Positions 48,601-60,600 of a stretch of 64,000 bases of DNA are shown here, one piece after another (the stretch's first letter is position 1; every line of letters begins with the position of its first letter). A program made the position numbers and the translations under genes. Source of the stretch: Ctena decussata (Eukaryota > Mollusca > Bivalvia > Lucinida > Lucinidae). Below the pieces are notes generated by a model. The model was given only the letters and a program-made list of their open reading frames with translations. It did no database searches and was not told the origin of the DNA. Location: positions 24,759,899-24,823,898 of the forward strand of contig OZ022512.1 of NCBI GenBank assembly GCA_963989385.1. Reading direction: 5' to 3'.

Positions 48601-51600
48601 TATATCCTTCTATCCAGAAACGTTTAGACACTGACGATACCACTTACCGTATTATGCCTGCGAACTGTGAAACATGGCTTTTAAAGTCATGTAATGTATG
48701 AAGTTGAAATCTGATTTAACCGTGGTTGTAAAAACTCACCAAGTAGGTCAATCGCTGATTGGTTAGGCTTTGCAAATGATAAAGGAATAAAGACTGTATA
48801 TGCTGCCTTCATGCGAAGTAATGAAAAAATTAAAAATCTACATTTTTCTTCCCAGAGTGTATCTTCAGAGCCCAAACGTTTCTAGATATAATATTATATG
48901 CCCATTATCGGTGTAAAAAGATCTGTAAAATATTTTGACTGCAGATATATTTCAGAAATAAATGTTAGAAAAAAGTTGTTCAACTGTCACACGCAGTTTC
49001 CCACAATGTCTCGTAGTTAAAACTTTCGTCTACGTAAATTTGCCAACATACCGTGGTATACATTTCTTGCCATTTTAGTTGTTAGGCCGGTATGTAGGAT
49101 CTGAGTGAAATAAAACTTGATCATTGCCTCTTTTTTACTTCCAAAGCAAACAGAGCGCACGTGTGTGTCTTATGTAAATTGCAACCAGATTGCCATATCA
49201 TTTTTAGCTCACCAGAGCCGAAGGCTCCGGGGGAGCTTATAGGATAGGCAGTTGTCCGTCGTCGTCGTCGTCGTCGTGTCGTATGTCGTCGTATGTCGTC
49301 GTCTGTCGTCCGTCAACACTTTCAAACAACATCTCCTCTGAAGCCACTGGGCCGATTGGGCCCAAATTTTATCTGTAGCATCCTTGGGCTGGGGGATTGA
49401 AAATTTGTGTTTTTTATGAAAATCGGCTAATTAGTTTGGTTGCTATGGCAACTTAGAGTTCCCATAGGCTTATAATGGGGAAAATCGAAAAATGGCATTT
49501 ACTGCCAAGCCATTGCAGATATTTTGACAAAACTTTTATAGAAATGTTCCTTAAGAAGTCTTCCATCAGCCATATGTTTTTAGGCCCACTGCTCTTTTTA
49601 TTGGTTGCCATGGAAACCAAAATGCGAAAAAGAACAAAAACAGATATTTAAAAATTATCTTCTCTGAAACCGTTAGGCTGATTGGGCCAAGATTTCATCT
49701 GTAGCATCTTTGGGCTTGGGGATTGAAAGTTTGTGTTTTTTATGAAAATCTGCTTTTTAGTGTGGTTGCTATGGCAACTTAGAGTTCTTATAGACTTACA
49801 ATCGGGAAAATTGTAAACTGGCATTTACTGCTAAGCCATCAAATATATTTTGATAAATCTTTCATAGAAATGTTCCTTGAGAAGACTTTTATCAGGTTTA
49901 TGTTTTTTAGCCCACTGCGCTTTATATTGGTTGCCATGGAAACCAAAATGCAAAAACAGAAAAAAAATACTTAAAAAATTATCTGCTCTGAAGCCAATGG
50001 GCCAATTGGGCCCAGATTTTATCTGTAGCATCCTTGGGCTAGGGGATTGAAATTTTATGTTCATTATGAAAATCGGTTTCTTAGTTTGGTTGCTATGGCA
50101 ACTTAGTTTCATTGACTCATAATTGGGAAAATCAAAAAATGGCATTTACTGCGAAGCCATTGCAGATATTTTGACAAAACTTTCATAGAAATGTTCCTTG
50201 AGAAGTCTTTATAAGCTATATGTTTTTTGGCCCACTGCTCTTTTTATTGGTTACCAAAATGAAAAAATAGAAGAAGAAAAATACCTTAGATTATCATGTC
50301 GGAAACCATTTGCTCTATGAGGCAGAGACTTCATAGACATACAGATCATATTAGCCTTTACAGATTTCATGTTTTCCATTGTCACTGTTCAAAGGACATG
50401 GTTGGTATGGCAACTTATAATGGAAAAGAATAATAAATGGCATTCATTGCTAAGTCATTGCAGATACATGTATTCTGAACCTACATTTTCAGAAATATTC
50501 CTACAGTGGTCTTCAATTAGCCCTATACTTTTTCTGCACACTGCTCATTTTGATCATGGCAACCAAAGGGGAAAATAATCACAAAAAAATTCTTAGAAAG
50601 TTATCCTTTTTTGTTGCCAGGGCAATCAAAATGTGGAAGATAGTTATATATTTTGTTATCAACACAACAGACTGTCAGACTGAGACTTTGTAGTTATATA
50701 TTTTGTATTCACCATTACAAATGTGACAGCAATCTTGAGCCTATATTGATGTGGCAGCAATTTTGAGCTAGAGATCTGGTGAGCTTTGTGGCCCCTGGGC
50801 CTCTTGTTTTATTATATTCCAATATGGAGATTTCTACATTTTGGTACCTTTCTCATGCTATAAGTATTTATCAACGGATTTCCTTCAAATTTTGCATATG
50901 CATTTGTACCGAGAATGTCTCGCTTGGGATTGCTAATGGGCAAATTTCGTTAATTTTTGACAGAGTAATGTAGGAATGTAAATTGCTTGATTGGTTTTTA
51001 ATTATTATTTGCCTAAAACTTGGCCGTTTGCAGGACTTATTGGATGACCCTCGTAGTGGCCAACATAATTATATAAGTATGGGTGTCACATGCTATTAAG
51101 GGGCACAACATAACGAACACCAAACCGTAAATAACAAAGACGTAACGTTAGATGTTGGTGACAATTTTATTTTCAAGCCAACATTATAATTTTCCCCTCA
51201 TACAGTATTTCTAACGGACGAGCAAACGTAACAAATTTAACACTATTTAAAAGGTTATTTATTGAACATTTGGATGATAAAAAGAAAAATTTTCATTTAT
51301 GAGACATAAAAATAGATACGCCGTTTTGAATGCCAAACAACGTCAGGTTTTACGCGGTAAGACGTTGCAACGCACTCGCAGTGCAACCTAGTTATTTTAG
51401 CTTAAATTGGAAACCAGAGCTCAGAAACAGCTAAAATTTTCACCATCGATGCGAGTGGCGTAACGTAAACTCACATTGGAATGCCAACAAGTTAAGCCTT
51501 TCCGTCTGGAAGAAAACTTAAGATTTAGCGATTCGAGAAAAGGGTAAAGTTCAGATTTTTGCACTAAAAAGCGGCACCCTACGAAAAATCAAGGGATCAT

Positions 51601-54600
51601 TAAAGAACGATACGAAGCAGAAGTGAGTAGAAAATTTACTGGCATACAATACCGTTTCTGCATTTTTGAATTGTGAAATCAGACTTCGACGTGTGTAATC
51701 CGATTTAAAGAAATACCAAATTTCCCAAATCTAGCAATTTTGTCCGCAACGCCAGATTTCTTTATTTTGCATACAGGGTGGTATTTTCTGAGCATAAAAA
51801 TCATATCAAACTTGAATATAAAGTAAATATAAATTAGGCGGGCATGATATACCTATTCCGAATAGTTCTTTCCTGTGAATGTTTTTGGAATTTATTTTAG
51901 AGAGCCGATGCAAAATACAAATAAGCAAATCTAGCGGTTTTGTCCGCAACTGTATTTTTACGTTGATGACGTTCTACTGAACTCGAGAAAAGAATCGTAA
52001 GATGTCCCGAAAATTTATATCTTCCGAATATATTATGCTAACAGTTGCAGTTTGCAATTAAATTCACACTCAGTAAGTAGAGGCAAGTCTGTTCTAAGGG
52101 GTAACCCAAGGGACACAAAAAATGGCTGCTTAAGACAGGTGACCCCTTAATACCGGTTCATTTGCACTGTATTCTGGTTCTAGGATCCTGAAAAGTGGCT
52201 ACTAAAGGCAGGTGGCACTTTAATGGAGGTGACCATATAAGCAGGTTTGACTATATTAATTTAGGATAATATTTCAAGAAATGCGCTGTGGCCGTTGCAG
52301 TGAACTGGCAATAGAGCTCAAAATCTAACGTTTTCGGACGTTACGCTAATTGTCACCAACATCTGACGTAACGTCAAAGCGATTCAAGCGCTGATAATGC
52401 CTGACTTGCGGCTTTTAATATGAAATATTCAGAGGCATTCTCTACCAATATACAGAAGCAAGCGGTTACTTTGCAGTTATCGCTTAAAGACTTGTATGCA
52501 CGAGTTATTCAGATTTGGATTTTGGAACAACTGGACAACAAGCAACATCGAGTGAAATATTGAAAGTCAACATGATTTTAATTTGTAAGCTGTTGTTAAA
52601 GGTTGGTCAAAAATTCACAAACCTGACCTGAAACGAGGATTTTTTAAAGAAATTCATAGTGCGTATACATGTAGGTATTTACCAGATAATGGCGAGAAGG
52701 CCGACGAAATGGTGACTAAACAGTTTTGTTATTTTATAGCATCGTGGTTGAATTTATGCAATAAAAACGATAAAAATGGGGTTTCATTGTGTTAAGAATT
52801 TAATATTTGCCAGGTCTTTCGGGGGCCTAGAGACCTGGTAGATATTAATGCATGAAAACCATGTTTGATCCATATTAAAATAACCGCAAATTACGCACAT
52901 TTTTTCCATAGGCTTCCATAGATAAACACATGTGCCAATGTGGTTCTTATGAGAAACCTGGGGGACGTGGTTGTTAACATTCGCACTTGCATACGATCTA
53001 ATATAGGTACTAGAGATGAAAAGTGTCAAAATGCAGAATCGCATACAACCAGCATCTCACAGGCACAAATAAAACGAACAGAAGCGGAAATTTTGTTGAG
53101 TCTCTGCTTTTGCAATTTGACTCGAGTCGCGCCGCGAGAAAACCTTTAAAGTTATTGCGAATCTAACCAGTAGGCCTATGCAATTTAATCAACAGATAAA
53201 TGTTCTACCCAGTAGAACTTCAATGGCTCGAACCCTGATGGCTCGTCCACCCTGCCTGGCTAGAACTCTTTTCTTGGTGCCTAGAGATCACTTTATATGG
53301 AAACTAACCCTGGGTGGCTAGAACTACCCTTGGCTGGAACTAATTTTCACGGCCCCAAGCCTGTTCGAGCCAGTGAAGTTCTACTAATCGCCACTAATCA
53401 GACTGTGCATGTGTACATGCTGATCTGGCCAAACACAGTTCGCATGTACTTTCAGACCGGATTTATGATCAGGAAAACAAACCAAAATCATGAAAAATTG
53501 CTGCCTGAAAAGCAGTGGCCACAAGAGAACTTCTTCTGGACACTAAAGCCTGATCTAACAAGCGATTCTTCACTATTTGTACATTCTGTTTGTGAGAAAA
53601 ACAGATCCAGATCATTTCTACTTGTTGAACAAACCTGCGCAAGTTTGATCAGGTCCACAAGAAAAGGATCGAGATGGACACGGTTTAGTAGTATCAGTAA
53701 ATGCCGAACATTTCTAAACACAGGTCACTTTTATTTGGTGACCAAACTTGCTGGCTGATTGGCTAAGGGTAATTCCTTGCAATCTTACATGAAATCTACT
53801 AGATTAAAACCAAGAACAGGTGAAGATTGACTTGGGTTTGGTAGAGGCGTGATTCGATCACGGTGGCAATCCAAGGACTACACACATTAATGTGTGCTAA
53901 GCGTAGACCCAACCTTTTTGTAAAAGCTAATACTTGTCATTGTTGTTGTGTGGATGGATTGTTTTAGATTGATTTGTTGCTTAACAACTATGGTCATGTC
54001 GGGCCGGTCAGTTAACCTAACCACACTATTCCTGGGCAGGCTTAGACTTCCTGAGCGGTTAACCAGTGCTAAGTGCACATACTTTCCCCAGTAACTGACA
54101 ACTGCCCTTCTTGAATCAGCGGAAGGAGAAACGAACGTATGTGGCCAGACCGGGTTTCGAACCCAGGACCTCTGACATGAGTCCGGTGCCCTAGCGATTG
54201 CGCTACGCGGCCCTGCTGTTTGACTTGCAATTTTACTTCCTTTATATCAGTATTTCAGTGATATCAGGACGATGGTTGGGTGATAATGAAAGGCTGTGTG
54301 CAATGGAACCTAGTTTACGATTTAAAAGATCAACGCTTATAGAAGGGCTCGAATCCGGGACCGCTACATCAGCAGGCCAACGCTTAACCTACTGAGCTAC
54401 AGGGGCTCCTATATTATTGTTGTTATTATTATGACTATTTAAACTGTAATTTATGTAACTAATTTGTAAGACTAACCTGAATCCATTAATTTTTGTAAAA
54501 GGAGCACCGGTAGCTCAGTAGGTTAAACACTGGCTTACTGATCTAGCGGTCTCGCGTTCGAGCTCGACTTGTGGCGGGAATCTGTCCAACCGTAAACGGA

Positions 54601-57600
54601 GTTCTATTGCACACAACCTTTCATTATCATCCTCCCGTCATCCTTATATGACTAAAATACTGTTACAAAGGACGTAAAGTTAGAATTCATTCATCCACCC
54701 TTACTGTTTGTGTGCAAATATTTACCGCATTCGTGCTCGTGATACATGGATTGAAAAGGCTTCAGCGCGTGGAAATGTAAATGCCTCACTGATAGCGTGG
54801 CTGGCTGCTCACAATTCCACGTACTGAGGTATCTTAAACCCATGCACTCTGCGCAGTCACCCAGAAACTACTACATCTCTAATGTACGCTCAAAGAAGAC
54901 GCAGATCAGCCTGGACGGATGCACATCTATGCTATCCCAATGTAGAAAATGTGGGAAGTAAGGTATCTTTTTAAGCGCATAACACCCTGATCAGATTGGA
55001 TTAAGTACCCAGGCTGATCTGAGTCGTCGATGGGTGCACAATAATTTTGTATTTTCATTCGGCTTCTCATTCACAATTATTAAGTCACGTCGCTGATTCT
55101 GAAACCACATTGTTGCAAATGGTATGACTAATGTGATCCCACAAAACAGATTTTTTTCTTATATAAAAATCATCCTTACTTTGTCATATTATGATATTCT
55201 GATATCACACAATAGACGATTTTCATCACAAAATAGACCACAATTTAGATTTTTGATAGAACAATATTATCGTGAGGAAACATGCGCGTGATTAATGACT
55301 GATATCATTATCTTACAGAATAGGTCATCAGGGTAAAGCGTACAATAACTCCTCAATAAGGAATACAGTGGTCTGGACAGACACGAGAGGAATGTGTACA
55401 GCTGTATCTGCAACTCTTCATCAGTTTGACTTGAAACTGTCAACAAAGCTTGCAAACAGTAACAATATCAAGTGTATGTTCATGTCAAAAGATAACTCTA
55501 AATTATATTTAAACAATGCAAATTACATAATTACTTACTTTCGGACATTTAGCGACTCTTGTTTTGCCTCAACTTCGAAATGTTACCCTTCGTTCGAAAG
55601 GAGTTTAATAATAAACTCATGAAACTATTTTAGCAGAGTAATAGGATTTTATTTCTTACCTGTATAGAGTTTACCGAAGCAGAACAACTATAAATGATGC
55701 AGTATATGCTGGATTAAAAGTCAAAACAAACCGATTTCCGACTACTCGTTATAAGCGAATGTTTGTCATCTCGGAAAACACATCAGATACATCCGGCGTA
55801 TGGTACAGTCAGTTCGGATACTGTGAATACAGGAGCTCACTTTTCAATCTTTTTCTCCAATTTACTAGTTAACAGTCAATGGACATGATGGAAAGTGGAT
55901 AATTGCTTTGTCTTTTGATAGGTTTAACATGCACTAAACAAAAGTAGGTCGGTATTTCTTGATAAAGGCGATTTTGTCTGCAACATTAATTGATGTCTAA
56001 AGACACTAAAGAAAAGGTCAATTGTAGATGAGAGATCGGGTAATCAATGAAAGTAAAAATGTAAATATCAGTATAAAAACATAAAATATGGACGTCGGAA
56101 TACCGGATATCTCATATTATGGGGGTGAATATGACCCAGGGTTTGACCTCAAAATAAAAGTAGGTCACAGTGACCTCTATTTCAATTTGTTTTGTTTTGT
56201 TTCATATCCCTTATTGGCCGTGCTAACTCACAAGTTGTCTTGTGAAAATACCTTGTAATGTGAAGTAAATGCAGATCAGTGACCTATGTTTCAGGGTCCA
56301 TTGATTTTGTGTATTTTTACACGTCAAGAAATTGTGCCAGATAGTGGTAGCTCTGTTTGTGCCCTACTAGGCACTTGCTGAGATATTTTTAAAATACTTC
56401 ACTGTCATATATGTCCTATATTTCAGAATGTCAGCAAGCCAATAGTAGCTGTGATGCCTGTGTAAAGGTTGGAAAAGTCCAGGTAATAAGTTGTTTGATG
56501 GTGATTTTATTAAGGTGTATGGACTATGGGTACATTTTGAGGGGAAGCAAGTCTGTCATGTTCAATTTTGCCTCCTGTGTCAATGGGAATCAACTCTAAA
56601 AGGAGAGAATTTGCTCCCAAAGGAGCAAATTCTTTGCTTTAAGAGAAAATCTCAGATTAGAAGGGTTTCATCGCCCAAGGAAGCAAACAGGAAGTTGCAA
56701 AAGTTGGTTCCCTATGAAAAATTGGTGGAAAATGTGGGGATGTACCCATGCATCTTCAGGACCTGACAAATCCATTGTCCGGCTGCCCGGGACAAGTTAA
56801 AATCTTTGCTGGGCAAGTAAAATATTTTCTTACTTGCCCAGAAAAATGTATAAGCTATATAGGGAAATCATTAGAATTTCAGTATTTTGTTGCAGAAGAT
56901 ATGTACCAGACATTCACAAGTAGATCAAATTTTGATTTGTCAAGCCCTGCACAGTACATCACACATTTTACGTTCATTACATGAAAGAGACCCTATGGAA
57001 ATGCTAAAATCATGACCCAGTTATTCTATCAAAGTTGTTAGTCAAGGATTTTTTAAGTGTGTCACTATATTAAAGGCTGCAGAAGGAAGGGGATTGTCTC
57101 CCCCTTTCATAATATGCTGTGCCCAGGACACAGTGGGCCTCTTACTTCCACTGCACCTACAACTACAAAGCTATGGGAAACCTTCACCTACTATCTTTTG
57201 CCGAAAAATTTGGGGGGTAAATAGAATTTCTGCATGTGCATAGATGGCTCTTGCAAATAGGGAAGACTTTGACCAGACTGGATGCATGTGCAGGCTTATC
57301 TGAGTCTTTCCTGTTTATACATGCCCTAAGGCTTGGTGATACTTTGTAGCATAGTTTGACAATTACAAGTGGCAGCTCATATACCTGAGCAGTGAATTCA
57401 GGCTTACTGCATTCACTATTCAGAATAATCAAGGATGGCAATCCAGTTCTTTATTATATACCTATCACTGATACACCCTTTGAACTCCCTGTTTTCTGGC
57501 CACCTGATACAGGAAGCCGTATCAAACTGACATTTTCTGAATCTGTATCACTATCCCTTAAAAGGAGGCTGAGTTCCAGTTTCAGGCGCGTCAATTTTTA

Positions 57601-60600
57601 ATTTGCATCGTAGGAACGAGAACCTGATTAGTGACGTAAAGTCAACGAACACGACAAAAAGCGTGCCTCACTTGCTTGGTCAGTAGCATATGTCTCACGA
57701 ATAGCTGCCTACCTCTGCCATGCAGGTTCAAATCTGGGTTGATGCATTAATGCTGGCAAGTATGAATGGTTGGCTGTCACGTAAGGTATATAATAAACAA
57801 ATTATTATAATAGTAACTTGATCTGGCATACTGTATCAAGTCTCGTGAATGAGCTCATACCATCGGATCACCCTCGATGCAAGTTTCTTGGGTGATCCCA
57901 TGGTGTGAGCTCATCCACTCGACGTGATACAGTACTCCAGATCAAATTACTATTATAGTAACGTGAATGTATTTATTTAGCTATAAGACAGTGGTTTTCC
58001 CCTCCAATAGAAACCCCCAAAATGTAGATCTGTCTTATTTTTCTAGATTTTTGGATTATTGATCTGGTGAAAAAAAACATTTTACCGCAGAATTACAAAT
58101 GACATTTTGGTTTCCGCTATCATCAGTTTCATAAGCCGGAGATCCCTTATTGGCTCAGGAGCATTGCTTGAGAGCTGATAATGGTGGAGGGTTCAAATTA
58201 GAGACCGATAAAGAAAATGCCAGGTTTTAATTTGTTTATCACATATGCAGATCCACTGTTTATTGAGTTATAATGAGTAGCATTATAATATAGAGGCTCT
58301 ATGGTATACTGTTTGTCTTGGACGGACACACAGCGCCAAGTGTGTGCAACTATGGTTACGTACCATTGAGCCACTTGGGGAACGTCGATAGGAGAATTGA
58401 ACTGAACTGAACTATACTGTTTGTTTCAGTGTGTGTGGTGTAACAGTAAAAAACAGTGCCTTCTTAAGAACAAACTAATTCCAACTGACGAGTGTGGATT
58501 GGCTGATGCTAAGTGGGCAGTTTGCTGGTGTAAGTATTACATGCGTGAAAGTTTTCAGGATTGATCCTGATTTCAGGATTTTGATGGCAGCTGCTCCTAT
58601 ATGATGTATAGGCATATTTACCTTTTCAGGGTTAGAAAATCTGGATTTCAGAATATGGATATCTTAAACTTTTCACCCATGGTAATAAACTTTTCACCCA
58701 TGGTAATAATACATGTATAATTCATGTCCAAATGATGAAGCATAATGGAAAGCCATAGCGTTAATTTCTTATATTGTGATGGCTGACCATCACAAAGGAA
58801 AACCCCCTCAAGTACTTTTCTGCTGAGAAGCTGCTGGGAAACCTTGAGTTACTCATTCAGCTACAAAAAAGCAAGCATTATTGATACTTTTGATCATAAT
58901 AGTTTAGAAAAAATAAAAAGAAAACATGAGTACCGACACGAGAAAACCAACAAAGTGGTTGCGCACCTAGCGCAGACTCAGATCAGCCTGGGCATTTGCC
59001 CAGTCTGATCAGACTCTTCCCTAAGCGCTTAAAGGATAGCTAAGAGTCTAAACTACCTCCATGCAGACAGCGAAGACTCTGATAAGACTGGGCAAATGAT
59101 TTGAGTCTGCGCTTGGCACACAACCACTTTGTTGGTTTCCTCTTGTCACGGCTCACATATTGTTTTTAGAAATAAATTGAGTCGACTATACAGCAATTTT
59201 TACCTTATTTCACCCATACTTCTGTAAAAACAACCAAAATATAGACTCTTTCAGGGTGGCCACAAGCTCTGGAAAATAGGGAAAACAGGGAAAATGATGA
59301 AAAAAAAATCCCTGCAGGGAAAAATCAGGGAATTTGAAAATTTGATGAAAATCAGGGAAAAATCAGGGAATTTTAGAAATTCTATTTTGATAACATGAAA
59401 CTTTTCAAGCAGGTATCATGGTTTCTGGTGGTTTCTTACTGCAATTGGTGGTTTCTTTCTGCAATAAAATAAGTGTAAGTCTCAGTTTCAGTTCAGTTCA
59501 ATTCTCTTATCGACGTTACCCAAGTGGCTCAATGGTACGTAACCATAGTTGCACACACTTGGGGCCGTGTGTCCGTCCAAAGTGTAAGTCTCCTTCTGAC
59601 AACTGTATGATATACATGTACAATTTAATTAGTTTAAGGGGTATAGTGCGAAGTATTGAATAAGCATTTTCCTTCCATAGGTCCAAAGTGTAGGTCTCCT
59701 TCTGACAACTGTATGATATACATGTACAATTTAATTAGTTTAAGGGGTATAGTGCGAAGTATTGAATAAGCATTTACCTTCCATAGGTTTCGAACTTTGT
59801 AATGAGCATTTATCTGAAAGCAATGATTTGTAAAAATCTAATACAATAAAAGAGATTTTTCTGTAGTGGAGAATTGAAAAACAATCTAAATTGAAATATG
59901 AATGTCCAGTTTGTGTGGTTACGGTCATGTGTGTTACATAATTCAGTTTTGCATGCTTCTCTGAATTAGCATTGTATGCTTACCTACTTATTTTCTTGAA
60001 ATTATAAAGCTATTTTTGAGCTAACAAAAAGTAGTTTTAGGAAAAAAACACTGAAAGTATTCTATGAGCAGCAAGTTTTCAGCTACATTTATATGCATGT
60101 GTTAATTTACTTTATGGTTCAAATAAAGTATAAAATAATGTGTATGGTAGACTGTCAAATAGCCAAATGTTGACATCAAATGATCCTTGATGCTAAGTTA
60201 CTGACACTGTAATTTAATGAAAAATTAAATATAATTCTATAGAGTGTTAAGTATTGTTTGTGCCTCTAAGTTCAGTTCTAAGTAATCTATACACCAGATA
60301 TGTGTAAGTTATAGAACATTTTACACCACTGGTTTAATGTTGTGTAAGGAGACATTTTGTATTGTCTGAAGTCCTAGGGTCATCTTGTTAATAGTTTAAT
60401 AGGTTTCAAATGGTCTTTTTATTGTCTTCAATACTCAGCTTTGGGCTCCTGAAAGAGAGAAGCTTGCTGAATATCTTTGAGAAATTTGGACCAAACTTTT
60501 TGTCTTCCCTTCTTTTCGATACATATTAGCTTGTAAATTCTCTGAACTGAAACTCAGAAGGAGGGAGCATTTCTTTTTGGCTCAATTTCCCTCAGGCTAA

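Noticed and set aside
53297..53758. 153-codon open frame on the plus strand
   Set aside because: No recognisable domain, low-complexity repeat context and overlap with a MITE; likely chance.
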